A stretch of 10,075 nucleotides of DNA from Chloroflexota bacterium (GCA_016210375.1 JACQUH010000052.1:1-10075), one strand, 5' to 3'; counted from the first letter of the stretch, positions 1-6,132 are shown. Made by a program: numbers and translations. Notes: generated from the letters alone by a model not told the origin.

Positions 1-594
1 CAGCTAGCTGAACTCTTAGGGTGCAGTGAGCAGACTATTCAGCGCCGCATGGAGCACAACAACGTGAGGGGAGGCAAATACAAGGATCAGACCCGCGTAA
101 AACTGGTGGGCGGACTTATTGAAGAGTGGGCCAGCAAGGCGGGGTTCTACCTTTATGACCGCCGTATTTGGGTGAAGGACCCCTGCTGGGAGAACAGCCA
201 GTGGCACAGCCTCTCCTACCGGTCAGTGGACGAGTTTGAGTACGTTTACATCTTTTGGAAGTCAGGTATCACCAAGGTAAACAGAACCCGATTGACCCGC
301 GAGGAGTGGAGCGAGTGGGGCTCTCGGGGCGTATGGCAGTTCCCGTCTGTCCGCTCCCACGTCAATCACGAGGCCGAGTTCCCTATTGAGCTTCCAAGGC
401 GCGTCATTCGTCTCTTCACTGACCCCGGGGACGTGATTCTGGATTGTTTTGTTGGCAGCGGCACTACGGCTGTAGCCGCGATCCAAGAGGGGCGCAAGTA
501 TCTTGGTTTTGACATTACGCCTGAATACGCTGCCCAAGCTGAGCGCCGTTGCTTTGCAGCAAGGCTGGGTCTCACCAATGACATTAGACCCTAA
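1..594 (+). CDS. DNA methyltransferase of a type II R-M system, 3' part (beta-type motif order)
   Basis: The frame is open from base 1 to the TAA at 592-594, so the 5' part lies outside the window; 197 residues are visible. The C-terminal block GDVILDCFVGSGTTAVAA, followed by YLGFDITPEY, is the SAM-binding FxGxG motif plus the acidic residue after strand 2. Having this motif at the C-terminus means the catalytic (S/D)PPY motif should lie upstream, the beta arrangement of amino-methyltransferases; it is not visible here. The segment GFYLYDRRIWVKDPCW resembles the motif VIII region of such enzymes. The first 17 residues look like a helix-turn-helix. The gene overlaps the downstream SfiI-like endonuclease gene by 17 bp, so it is most likely the cognate modification enzyme. 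The SfiI site fixes only G and C, so I infer cytosine, probably N4, methylation. An ATG at 49 exists, but starting there would leave no catalytic motif. Confidence 0.88.
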   Translation, partial: QLAELLGCSEQTIQRRMEHNNVRGGKYKDQTRVKLVGGLIEEWASKAGFYLYDRRIWVKDPCWENSQWHSLSYRSVDEFEYVYIFWKSGITKVNRTRLTREEWSEWGSRGVWQFPSVRSHVNHEAEFPIELPRRVIRLFTDPGDVILDCFVGSGTTAVAAIQEGRKYLGFDITPEYAAQAERRCFAARLGLTNDIRP

Positions 595-1291
595 CTCACT
601 ACAGACGACGCCAGACCTCCTGGAAGCCATTGAGAAGGCAACCCTGCGGCTGGTCGTCCAATCCATCAACGCTTTTCGGTCGGATATCATGAGCATTTTC
701 GCTCAGGAATCCGATTTGGTTGCTGACATAGGAGAGGACTTGACGAGAGAAGCTCTGGATAGAATGGGGACCTCTACCATTCCGATACGATTGTTTGGCA
801 AGATGGACTATAAACGTGCGCGCTATTTATTCTTGCCAGAATTCTCTGTGAGGCAAGCTCTGTTCGTTGACTCCAAAGCCGAAAAGGGGTCTACAGTTAT
901 CAGGTTACAGAAAGGCCAGACCTCTATGGTGGTGAAGCAGATTAGAAGCGGGAGTCAGGTGGAAGAACAGGGTGGGCTGCCGCTAGTGATTTCTCACGGT
1001 GAAGGCGATTTGCTTACTACCACGATATTCGTGAAATACAACTACTCGGTAGATATCGGCGGAGACAAGCAATTGAGGACTATCAATGTCCTTTGCCTTC
1101 CCAGCGGGTTCCTTCAGCAGCGATACAATCCTACGCCAGCAGACGGCATTTGGAATGCGGGGCCAAACTCTCCGAAACGCGGGGAGGCATTCCGTACGCG
1201 CATCAATCTGACCAAACTGAAACCGAAAGCCTCCTGGCGTGTCCAAACCCTTCCTGCCGACCCCATGGCAGGATATGTTTGGGGCAGCTAG
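578..1291 (+). CDS. SfiI-family type II restriction endonuclease
   Basis: The 237-residue product matches SfiI, as I remember that sequence, along nearly its whole length. An N-terminal stretch has LLEAIEKATLRLVVQ against SfiI LESVEKQTLRTIVQ. The block MDYKRARY matches IDYKRVRW, FVDSKAE matches LVDAKAS, and a later block has TTTIFVKYNY, LQQRYNP and SPKRGEA. D77, D98 and K100 align with SfiI D79, D100 and K102, the PD-(D/E)xK catalytic site. SfiI is 269 residues; this protein is shorter mainly at the C-terminus. SfiI is a tetramer that cuts GGCCN5GGCC and needs two sites; the same specificity here is an inference. I chose the ATG at 578 because the SfiI similarity begins just after it, and the frame upstream (from 503) lies inside the methyltransferase gene. 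The ribosome site is weak (AAGG at 561-564), so coupling to methyltransferase translation is likely. Composition is less GC-rich than recX downstream. Confidence 0.93.
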   Translation: MTLDPNSLQTTPDLLEAIEKATLRLVVQSINAFRSDIMSIFAQESDLVADIGEDLTREALDRMGTSTIPIRLFGKMDYKRARYLFLPEFSVRQALFVDSKAEKGSTVIRLQKGQTSMVVKQIRSGSQVEEQGGLPLVISHGEGDLLTTTIFVKYNYSVDIGGDKQLRTINVLCLPSGFLQQRYNPTPADGIWNAGPNSPKRGEAFRTRINLTKLKPKASWRVQTLPADPMAGYVWGS

Positions 1292-1300
1292 AAGTAGAGG

Positions 1301-1831
1301 ATGCCCAAGCCTAGTGGGCTGGCCCCCCAGCCCGCGAACGTAGTGATGGAAAAGCAGCCACAGCCCTCTCAGGCGGACCGCGCCTACCAGGCGGGCCTGC
1401 GCCTGCTGGCCTACCGTGCCCGCGGCCGGCGCGAGCTGGCCCAGCGCCTGGCCCGCCGCTTCGCCGCCTCCGCCGTCCAGGAGGCCGTCGCCCAGCTTGA
1501 GGCTAACGGCTATCTGGACGACGCAGCCTTTGCCCAGGAGTGGCGCCGCGCCCGGGAGGCCCACCGGCCACGGGGCGCATCGCTGGTGCGGCAGGAGCTG
1601 CGGGGACACGGCGTATCCCGCGAGGTGGCGGATGCCGCCGTCCAGGGCATGGACGACGCCGAGAACGCCTACCGCGCCGCGCAGCGCCACCTCAAGGCCA
1701 TGGCCGGCCTGGACTACCCGGCCTTCCACCGCCGCCTGGCGGCGTACCTGCGCCGCCGTGGCTTCCCCCCCGACGTTGTGCGCCACACGGTGGGTCGGGT
1801 GTGGGAGGAACAAGCAGCCCAGGGAGCGTAG
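1301..1831 (+). CDS. recX: RecX family regulatory protein
   Basis: The 176-residue product has the tandem three-helix layout of RecX: a first repeat with LLAYRARGRRELAQRLARR, then VAQLEANGYLDDAAFAQEW, then RPRGASLVRQELRGHGV, and a final repeat ending RRGFPPDVVRHTV. RecX binds RecA filaments in the cytoplasm and limits RecA activity in recombination and the SOS response. recA often sits next to recX in bacteria but is not in this window. The ATG at 1301 has AGAGG directly before it with no spacer. An in-frame ATG at 1346 would remove 15 poorly conserved residues and is a real alternative. The gene begins only 9 bp after the endonuclease stop, yet its codons are much richer in G and C, so it belongs to the core genome rather than the R-M module. 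It converges on the mutY-type gene. Confidence 0.9.
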   Translation: MPKPSGLAPQPANVVMEKQPQPSQADRAYQAGLRLLAYRARGRRELAQRLARRFAASAVQEAVAQLEANGYLDDAAFAQEWRRAREAHRPRGASLVRQELRGHGVSREVADAAVQGMDDAENAYRAAQRHLKAMAGLDYPAFHRRLAAYLRRRGFPPDVVRHTVGRVWEEQAAQGA

Positions 1832-1855
1832 GGGCGTAAAGCCTTACGCCCCTAC
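1828..1855. terminator. Bidirectional terminator-like stem-loop between recX and mutY
   Basis: A perfect 12-bp inverted repeat (GTAGGGGCGTAA, loop AGCC, TTACGCCCCTAC) starts inside the recX stop codon and ends 12 bp before the stop codon of the opposing mutY gene. Its position between convergent genes fits a shared terminator. There is no clear U-run on either side, so it is not a textbook intrinsic terminator. Confidence 0.5.
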
Positions 1856-1867
1856 CCACGCTGGTGT

Positions 1868-2800
1868 TTACGGCAGCCGCACCCTTTCCCCATCTCGCCG
1901 CACCAGACCGTCCCGCTCCAGTCCCAATAGCAGCCCCTCCAGCCAGGGCACGTCCTGGGCCCCAAATCCTTCCTTTAGGGCTGCCCCCAGGTCATTAAGG
2001 CCCATCGCGCCATCCCCTGGTACCTGCCGGAGCTGGTCCACGATGCGTCCCCTGTAGTACCGCGCTGAGCCCTTGAAGGGAGGCCGCGCCCCGTAGGGGG
2101 CCCGTTCCTCCCTGAGCACACGCCCCGCAGTAGCCGCGCCCGCCTCCCCTTCTGGACCTCCGGCGGCAGCCCACCGGCACCAGGGCTGGACAGGGCAGTC
2201 CTGGCAGCGGGGTCGCTGCGGGCTGCACACCGTTGCGCCGAGGTCCATGAGCGCCTGGTTCCAGAGGGATGCCCGTCCCTCCGGCAGCACATGGCGCGCC
2301 GCCTCATCCGTCTCCATTCGTGGGGGCCTCGTCTTGCCCAGAAGCACCCGCCCCAGCACGCGCCGGACGTTGGTGTCCACCACGGGCGTCTGCTGCCCAA
2401 AAGCGAAGCAGGCCACCGCCGCTGCAGTATACGCCCCTATGCCTTTGAGCCTCCGCAGGGCGTCCACCTTCTTCGGCAGTTGCCCGCCGAGCTCCGACGC
2501 CACCAGCCGGGCGATCCCCTGCAAGCGGACGGCTCGCACGTTGTACCCCAGGGGCGACCAGGCCCGGATGACTGCCGCCGCCGGCGCTGATGCCAGGGAG
2601 GGAAAATCAGGGAAGCAACGTAGGAACTCACGGTACTTCGGCAAGACCCTGTCCACCTGGGTCTGCTGGAGCATCACCTCCGACACCAGGATGGCATAGG
2701 GATCTCTCGTCTCGCGCCACGGCAGGTCCCGCCGGTGCCCGGCGTACCATGCCAGCACCCGCTCCTGCAAGACCACCCACTCTCCTGTGTCGTACCGCAT
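1868..2800 (-). CDS. mutY: MutY-family A/G-specific adenine DNA glycosylase, without NUDIX domain
   Basis: The 310-residue HhH-GPD glycosylase probably removes adenine opposite 8-oxoguanine in base excision repair. Visible features: SEVMLQQTQV with E41, equivalent to the MutY catalytic Glu; the helix-hairpin-helix LKGIGAYTAAAV (118-129); the catalytic Asp in VVDTNVRRV (D142); and a [4Fe-4S] loop C192-x6-C199-x2-C202-x5-C208. After the cluster come about 100 residues ending in a winged-helix-like segment (ERDGLVRRDGERVRLP) rather than the NUDIX-like 8-oxoG reader of E. coli MutY. Shorter MutY proteins of this form occur, to my knowledge, in Actinobacteria and related groups. Y124 sits where thymine-glycosylase relatives (MIG) have Tyr, but some true MutY proteins also have Tyr there, so substrate choice is not settled. 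There is no Shine-Dalgarno; a -10 box lies 5 nt before the ATG (see separate entry). Confidence 0.88.
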   Translation of the reverse strand: MRYDTGEWVVLQERVLAWYAGHRRDLPWRETRDPYAILVSEVMLQQTQVDRVLPKYREFLRCFPDFPSLASAPAAAVIRAWSPLGYNVRAVRLQGIARLVASELGGQLPKKVDALRRLKGIGAYTAAAVACFAFGQQTPVVDTNVRRVLGRVLLGKTRPPRMETDEAARHVLPEGRASLWNQALMDLGATVCSPQRPRCQDCPVQPWCRWAAAGGPEGEAGAATAGRVLREERAPYGARPPFKGSARYYRGRIVDQLRQVPGDGAMGLNDLGAALKEGFGAQDVPWLEGLLLGLERDGLVRRDGERVRLP

Positions 2801-2805
2801 GGGCT

Positions 2806-2811
2806 ATTCTA
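2806..2811 (-). promoter_or_regulatory. Extended -10 promoter for mutY, probably leaderless
   Basis: On the minus strand the sequence TGGTAGAAT ends 5 nt before the mutY ATG. TAGAAT differs from TATAAT at one base, and the TG one base upstream makes an extended -10. No -35 match is seen at 17 bp. Transcription would start at or next to the A of the ATG, which also explains why there is no ribosome binding site. Confidence 0.45.
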
Positions 2812-2975
2812 CCAGGCTGATGTAGGTGAGAGACCAGGCGGCAAGGCTCTCCCCACTCGGCCTTCCTGCCTGCATGAAGCCCCGGGAACCAGTTCCCGCC
2901 GCCCCTTGGCGCAGGGTGCGCCTGCTGTGAGAGAATAGCAGTGCGTTTTTCACTCCCGCCCCAAGGAGGCCACCC

Positions 2976-4091
2976 ATGTCCAACGCTGTTCTGGAAGCGC
3001 AACGCCTGGGCCAGTCCATCTGGATGGACTACATCAGCCGGGAGATGCTGGAATCGGGCGAGCTGGAGCGCCTGGTCCGCTTGGGGGTCGTGGGCGTCAC
3101 CTCCAACCCAACGATATTTGAGAAGGCCGTCGCCACGGGGGTGCAGTACGACCGCGACCTCGGCGCCCTGGCCCGGCGAGGCCTGAAGCTGAAGCAGGCG
3201 TATGAGGTCCTGGCCCTGTCGGACATCGGCGCCGCAGCGGACCTCCTGCGGCCCACCTACGACCTTACGGAGCGCCGGGACGGGTACGTCTCCGTGGAGG
3301 TCAGCCCATCCCTGGCCTACGACACCCAGGGGACGGTGGAGGAGGCCCGCCGACTCTTCGCCTCCCTGGGCCGGCCCAACGTCATGATCAAGGTGCCCGC
3401 GGCGCCCCAGGGCATACCCGCGGTGCGCCAGCTCATCAGCGAGGGCGTGAACGTCAATGCGACGCTCATCTTCTCCCTGGAGGCCTATCGCCAGGTGCGG
3501 GGGGCCTATATCGCCGGGCTGGAAGACCGGGCCAGGGGGGGGTACGAGGTTGGCGCGGTGGCCTCGGTGGCCTCCTTCTTCGTCAGCCGGGTGGACACCG
3601 CCGTGGACGCTCTGCTCAAGGAAGAGCTCCAGAAGGGCAGAGGCGAGCTGGCGGGTCTGCTGGGGAAGGCGGCGGTGGCCAACGCCAAGCTGGCGTACCG
3701 GGATTTCCAGGAGACTTGTGCCGGTCCCCGGTTCAGGGCCCTGCGGCGACTGGGAGCCAGGCCCCAGCGCCCCCTGTGGGCCAGCACCAGCACCAAGAAC
3801 CCCTCCTACAGCGACCTGCTGTACGTGGAGCCGCTCATTGGCCCCGATACTGTGAACACCCTGCCGCCAGCCACCTTCCAGGCGCTTCTGGACCACGGGC
3901 GCGTTGCCTCCACCCTGGGAGAGGGTGTGGAGGAAGCGGGCCAGACGGTGGCAGCCCTGGAAGCCGCCGGCGTCAGCATGGACCAGGTGACGGACCGGCT
4001 GCTGGCGGAGGGTGTAAAGGCCTTCGCCAGCTCCTATGACGCGCTGCTGGCCAACATAGAGAAGAAGATGCAAGCGCTGGTGGCGGCGTAG
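2976..4091 (+). CDS. tal: Transaldolase (long, about 370-residue class)
   Basis: The 371-residue cytoplasmic enzyme transfers a dihydroxyacetone unit from sedoheptulose-7-phosphate to glyceraldehyde-3-phosphate in the non-oxidative pentose phosphate pathway. Evidence: IWMDYISR near the start (D18, the catalytic Asp position), GVTSNPTIFEKA (40-51), VMIKVPAAPQGIPA, GVNVNATLIFSLEAY, and RPLWASTSTKNPSYSDLLYVE, where K274 is the Schiff-base lysine. Length and motif order match the actinobacterial/cyanobacterial long class rather than the E. coli TalB form. The start is secure: AAGGAGG at 2963-2969 lies 6 nt before the ATG. It is transcribed alone, divergently from mutY, and no other pentose phosphate gene lies nearby. 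The middle of the gene contains one GGCCN5GGCC site (3560-3572). Confidence 0.96.
   Translation: MSNAVLEAQRLGQSIWMDYISREMLESGELERLVRLGVVGVTSNPTIFEKAVATGVQYDRDLGALARRGLKLKQAYEVLALSDIGAAADLLRPTYDLTERRDGYVSVEVSPSLAYDTQGTVEEARRLFASLGRPNVMIKVPAAPQGIPAVRQLISEGVNVNATLIFSLEAYRQVRGAYIAGLEDRARGGYEVGAVASVASFFVSRVDTAVDALLKEELQKGRGELAGLLGKAAVANAKLAYRDFQETCAGPRFRALRRLGARPQRPLWASTSTKNPSYSDLLYVEPLIGPDTVNTLPPATFQALLDHGRVASTLGEGVEEAGQTVAALEAAGVSMDQVTDRLLAEGVKAFASSYDALLANIEKKMQALVAA
3560..3572. other. GGCCN5GGCC site (SfiI recognition pattern) in tal
   Basis: The bases read GGCC TCGGT GGCC. This is the SfiI recognition sequence, lying in the same window as an SfiI-like endonuclease gene. Confidence 0.95.
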
Positions 4092-4138
4092 GGGGCAAGG
4101 CCATATGGTCTTAAACGAAACAACCCAAGCCCCTTAAT

Positions 4139-4215
4139 CCCCCTTCCCGCACGGGAAGGGGGGAGAAGATACATTTGAATCATTGTGATGCGGCAAGGCC
4201 GCATCACAATGATTC
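4139..4215. repeat. Composite structured repeat, copy 1 (C/G hairpin, spacer, 18-bp palindrome)
   Basis: Two hairpins lie side by side 48 bp after the tal stop. The first (4139-4162) pairs an 11-nt C-rich arm with its G-rich complement around a CA loop. After a 14-nt A/T-richer spacer, the second (4177-4215) has perfect 18-nt arms (GAATCATTGTGATGCGGC and its complement) around AAG. The same layout and the 11-mer TGTGATGCGGC recur at 9549-9626. The first hairpin could help end tal transcription, but no U-run follows it. Confidence 0.8.
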
Positions 4216-4228
4216 TTCAGATCATAGT

Positions 4229-4331
4229 CTCCCTTGCGGAGAGGGGGACACAGGGGGTGAGGTCAAAGGACTTTTGGAACAAGGCCCATCAAGGGAGAGG
4301 GGATTGCACCTTCTCCCCTTGTGGGAGAAGG
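4229..4331. repeat. Further REP-like hairpin sequences in the tal-cupin gap
   Basis: This stretch continues the repeat-rich gap. It contains TCTCC-CTTGC-GGAGA (4229-4243), G-rich tracts (GAGGGGGACACAGGGGGTGA), and a 9-bp stem CCTTCTCCC/GGGAGAAGG with loop CTTGT (4309-4331). Bases 4234-4248 are the exact reverse complement of 9550-9564. The stretch has no convincing coding potential; the 82-codon open frame at 4175-4423 runs through palindromes and has no family resemblance. It looks like a REP/MITE-type intergenic repeat cluster. Confidence 0.6.
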
Positions 4332-4414
4332 CTGGGATGAGGGGTAGGCAATTCTTCTCTGAGAGTTCAGCAACGGTCACTCGCTCACCCCTCCTCTTCC
4401 TGCATACCCCTTTC

Positions 4415-4427
4415 CTGTGCTAAAGTA
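4415..4427 (+). promoter_or_regulatory. Putative extended -10 promoter of the cupin gene
   Basis: The sequence CTGTGCTAAAGTA carries TAAAGT with an upstream TG, an extended -10. No -35 match is evident 16-18 bp upstream. Twelve of the 13 bases are shared with the sequence at 5507-5519 upstream of the coiled-coil gene. It lies about 60 bp before the cupin start. Confidence 0.35.
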
Positions 4428-4486
4428 CGGCCATTCCAGCGCGGCAGATTCACACGGTCTGTGAAAGCACCAGACAGGTGACCCCT

Positions 4487-4963
4487 GTGGAACGCATAGC
4501 TGCATCCGAAACAACTTCTTTCGCAGGCATAGTGCCGCCTGCCCAGGGACTCTTCCTGGCGGTCGGCGATATGCAGGTCGTGGTGAAGGCCGCATCCGAG
4601 GGCACCCGGGGCGCCTTTGCGGTGCTGGAGTGCACCCTGCCGCCGGACGCTCCTGGCCGGCCTTTGCACCTCCACCGGAAGACCCTGGAGGCAGTGTACG
4701 TGCTGGAAGGTCAGCTTGCTGTCCAGATGGGGGAGCGCAAGCAGTCCATTGCCGCCGGTTCACTCGCCTTTGTGCCCCGGGGTGTAGTTCATACCCTCTC
4801 CAACCTATCGGCTACGGCAGCCCGCTTCTTGTGGGTCTTTTCCCCCGCGGGGATGGAGGAGTACCTTCAGGAGATGGCGAAGCTGGCGGCCTTCCCTGGC
4901 GCGCCCGCGCCGGCAGAGGCGGCCCAGGCGCTGGGCGAGCGGTACGACGTTCAGCCAGCGTGA
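4487..4963 (+). CDS. Cupin-domain protein (single cupin_2 fold)
   Basis: The 158-residue protein carries both cupin motifs in full. Motif 1 is PLHLHRKTLEAVYVLEG (H61, H63, E68, G75) and motif 2 is GSLAFVPRGVVHTLSN (G91, P97, G99, H102, N106). The two His, the Glu and the last His form the usual metal site. The C-terminal tail (FSPAGMEEYLQEMAKLA) is typical of small stand-alone cupins of the quercetin-dioxygenase-like group, whose substrates are mostly unknown; I assign no reaction. The start is either GTG 4478 or GTG 4487. I prefer 4487, because AGGTGA (4476-4481) then lies at normal ribosome-site distance and the same layout precedes the HD gene at 8885. It converges on the membrane protein gene with a 33-bp gap. 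Confidence 0.88.
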   Translation: MERIAASETTSFAGIVPPAQGLFLAVGDMQVVVKAASEGTRGAFAVLECTLPPDAPGRPLHLHRKTLEAVYVLEGQLAVQMGERKQSIAAGSLAFVPRGVVHTLSNLSATAARFLWVFSPAGMEEYLQEMAKLAAFPGAPAPAEAAQALGERYDVQPA

Positions 4964-4996
4964 CGCCTCTTATCACACGCGGGGACCAGCGCCGGA

Positions 4997-5377
4997 TCAC
5001 TTTCGGGAAAGGGCACGGTAGGACGCAACATAGAGGGCCAGGAAGGTCACCTCAAAGATTACGGGTGGGATGAACACCGTATCCCCCAGGGCCAGCAGTT
5101 CGTAGAGGGAGTCAACCAGAAGGAACGCAGTCCAGGCCAGCGGGACGAGGAGCACCCGCCGCTCTCGCTTGAAATGGGGGACGACCACCGCCAGCAGCAT
5201 GAAGGCGTAGGCCCAGAATACAGCAGCGAGCCTGCGGCCGTCCCCGGCATCATTGGCGAAACCGCTCAATGTCAGGACTGAGGCCAGGCCCACGAAGGCA
5301 GCCAGGCCGGCCTGTAGGTAAAGGACGATAGTCAACGCCTTGGGGACCCATCGCAGGGTCGTTTGTTCCTGAGCCAT
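4997..5377 (-). CDS. Small four-helix integral membrane protein, unknown function
   Basis: The 126-residue protein has four hydrophobic segments at about residues 14-37, 50-68, 75-96 and 102-121, with a short basic tail (YRALSRK). A charged loop (HFKRERR) lies between helices 2 and 3. I recognise no catalytic motif or named family. The frame is open further upstream to 5458, but ATG 5377 is the right start: on the minus strand AAGGAGG lies 6 nt before it, and a promoter sits upstream (5430-5458), inside the longer frame. It converges on the cupin gene and is divergent from the coiled-coil gene at 5544. Composition is close to that of the core genes. It may be a conserved small membrane protein, but nothing here shows its role. 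Confidence 0.8.
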   Translation of the reverse strand: MAQEQTTLRWVPKALTIVLYLQAGLAAFVGLASVLTLSGFANDAGDGRRLAAVFWAYAFMLLAVVVPHFKRERRVLLVPLAWTAFLLVDSLYELLALGDTVFIPPVIFEVTFLALYVASYRALSRK

Positions 5378-5429
5378 GGGAGCCTCCTTCGCCAGCAGGG
5401 CATCACGGGGAGAAAAGCAATAGCCCCAG

Positions 5430-5458
5430 ATTATGGAGGCCCGAGGGAAAGGCGTCAA
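5430..5458 (-). promoter_or_regulatory. Sigma70-type promoter of the four-helix membrane protein gene
   Basis: On the minus strand, TTGACG (5453-5458) and CATAAT (5430-5435) are separated by exactly 17 bp; each differs from consensus at one base. Transcription would start near 5423, giving a leader of about 45 nt that contains the strong ribosome site before ATG 5377. Confidence 0.65.
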
Positions 5459-5506
5459 GGAAGCGGCGGAGCGGCTTCGGCTTGAGCCTTATTCATATTT
5501 CCGATT

Positions 5507-5519
5507 CTGTGATAAAGTA
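5507..5519 (+). promoter_or_regulatory. Putative extended -10 promoter of the coiled-coil gene
   Basis: The sequence CTGTGATAAAGTA has an extended -10 (TG followed by GATAAA or TAAAGT) about 25 bp before the start codon at 5544. There is no good -35 at the proper distance, since TTGAGC at 5482-5487 is too far. It nearly matches the cupin promoter candidate at 4415-4427. Confidence 0.35.
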
Positions 5520-5543
5520 GTCCCCGCAAAGGAGGCGACTACG

Positions 5544-5924
5544 ATGACGACACCACCAAGACGCCAGCGGAGGTCACGGATTGAAAGTGGAGGACAACTG
5601 TCAGGTGGTGTAGGGACTGTCACCGATCAGGTTGATTGGGTTGACCCGATTGAAGAGATACGGACTACCATTTCTCAACATGGGTCGAGAATAGCCGCGC
5701 TTGAAGAGGAAATACGAGTGCTCAAGACATCTATAGGGGAGGAGGTAATTGTGCTGAGAACAATTAGCCGAGACGATGCCAAGAAAGAGATTCAGCAACT
5801 ATTTAATAGCGGTGAAATATTATTCTATTCTGATATAGTTCATCGACTCTCATTAGACCTACCTCTTGTAGTTGAGCTCTGCCAGGAACTAATTGAAGAA
5901 GGGGAAATAGATGTCCAATCGTGA
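5544..5924 (+). CDS. Unknown small protein: basic N-terminus, coiled coil, winged-helix-like C-terminus
   Basis: The 126-residue product starts at ATG 5544, with AAAGGAGG at 5528-5535 upstream. The frame also runs back to 5433, but that part overlaps the divergent promoter region. Residues 5-13 are strongly basic (PRRQRRSR). Residues about 33-75 form heptad-like segments (IEEIRTTISQHGSRIAALEEEIRVL), consistent with a coiled coil. The C-terminal 50 residues (DAKKEIQQLFNSGEILFYSDI, then LPLVVELCQELIEEGEI) read like a winged helix-turn-helix. I recognise no named family. A DNA-binding regulator, possibly dimeric, is one reading, but this is inference. Codon use is less GC-rich than in flanking core genes, as in the R-M genes, suggesting acquisition. 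It overlaps the next gene by 14 bp. Confidence 0.7.
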   Translation: MTTPPRRQRRSRIESGGQLSGGVGTVTDQVDWVDPIEEIRTTISQHGSRIAALEEEIRVLKTSIGEEVIVLRTISRDDAKKEIQQLFNSGEILFYSDIVHRLSLDLPLVVELCQELIEEGEIDVQS

Positions 5925-6132
5925 GGGTAAATGTAAGCCCCAAACCTTGCTAGACGCAGGAGATTCGCTACGCGGTTCACGCGTGCTCATTAATGCGCGG
6001 CAATTGAGCAAGCCAAGGGTAATAAACCTGACTCATAGACATGAGGCGCAAGAAATTATCGCCCGTGACAACGTTTACTGTGTGATTGAAATGCCTCTAG
6101 CCGCACGGCCAGGGAATCAGACAAGCACCTAG
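5911..6132 (+). CDS. Hypothetical 73-residue protein coupled to the coiled-coil gene
   Basis: The ATG at 5911 overlaps the end of the upstream gene by 14 bp and has AGAAGGGG at 5897-5904, spaced 6 nt from the start. This arrangement is typical of translational coupling and is the main reason to accept so small a gene. The product has a mixed alpha/beta-looking core (SRVLINARQLSKPRVINLTH, then AQEIIARDNVYCVIEMPL) with no motif I can name. The gene ends within 4 bp of the transposase remnant on the other strand, so it may have lost its C-terminus when the element inserted or decayed. A complete small partner of the coiled-coil protein is equally possible. Confidence 0.5.
   Translation: MSNREGKCKPQTLLDAGDSLRGSRVLINARQLSKPRVINLTHRHEAQEIIARDNVYCVIEMPLAARPGNQTST

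Noticed and set aside
262..696. A 144-codon minus-strand frame in the R-M genes
   Set aside because: It is antisense to the conserved SAM-binding motif and the start of the SfiI-like protein, with no independent support.
983..1813. A 276-codon minus-strand frame across the endonuclease and recX
   Set aside because: It spans two recognised + strand genes with different composition and shows no domain of its own.
1416..2057. A 213-codon + frame overlapping recX and the mutY end
   Set aside because: Its Pro/Ser/Arg/Thr-rich product is typical of an out-of-frame reading of GC-rich DNA, and it crosses the stem-loop terminator.
2628..4073. A 481-codon open frame on the minus strand covering tal
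   Set aside because: It is a GC-driven antisense shadow. The + strand there encodes a clear transaldolase, and the minus frame has low-complexity Gly/Gln/His-rich sequence with no family motifs.
4139..4345. A CRISPR-like or riboswitch reading of the hairpin cluster after tal
   Set aside because: The hairpins are of different sequence and spacing, lie downstream rather than upstream of tal, and match no riboswitch core I know. A REP/MITE-like repeat is the simpler reading.
4175..4423. An 82-codon + frame starting inside the 18-bp palindrome
   Set aside because: It runs through several inverted repeats, resembles no protein and has no ribosome site.
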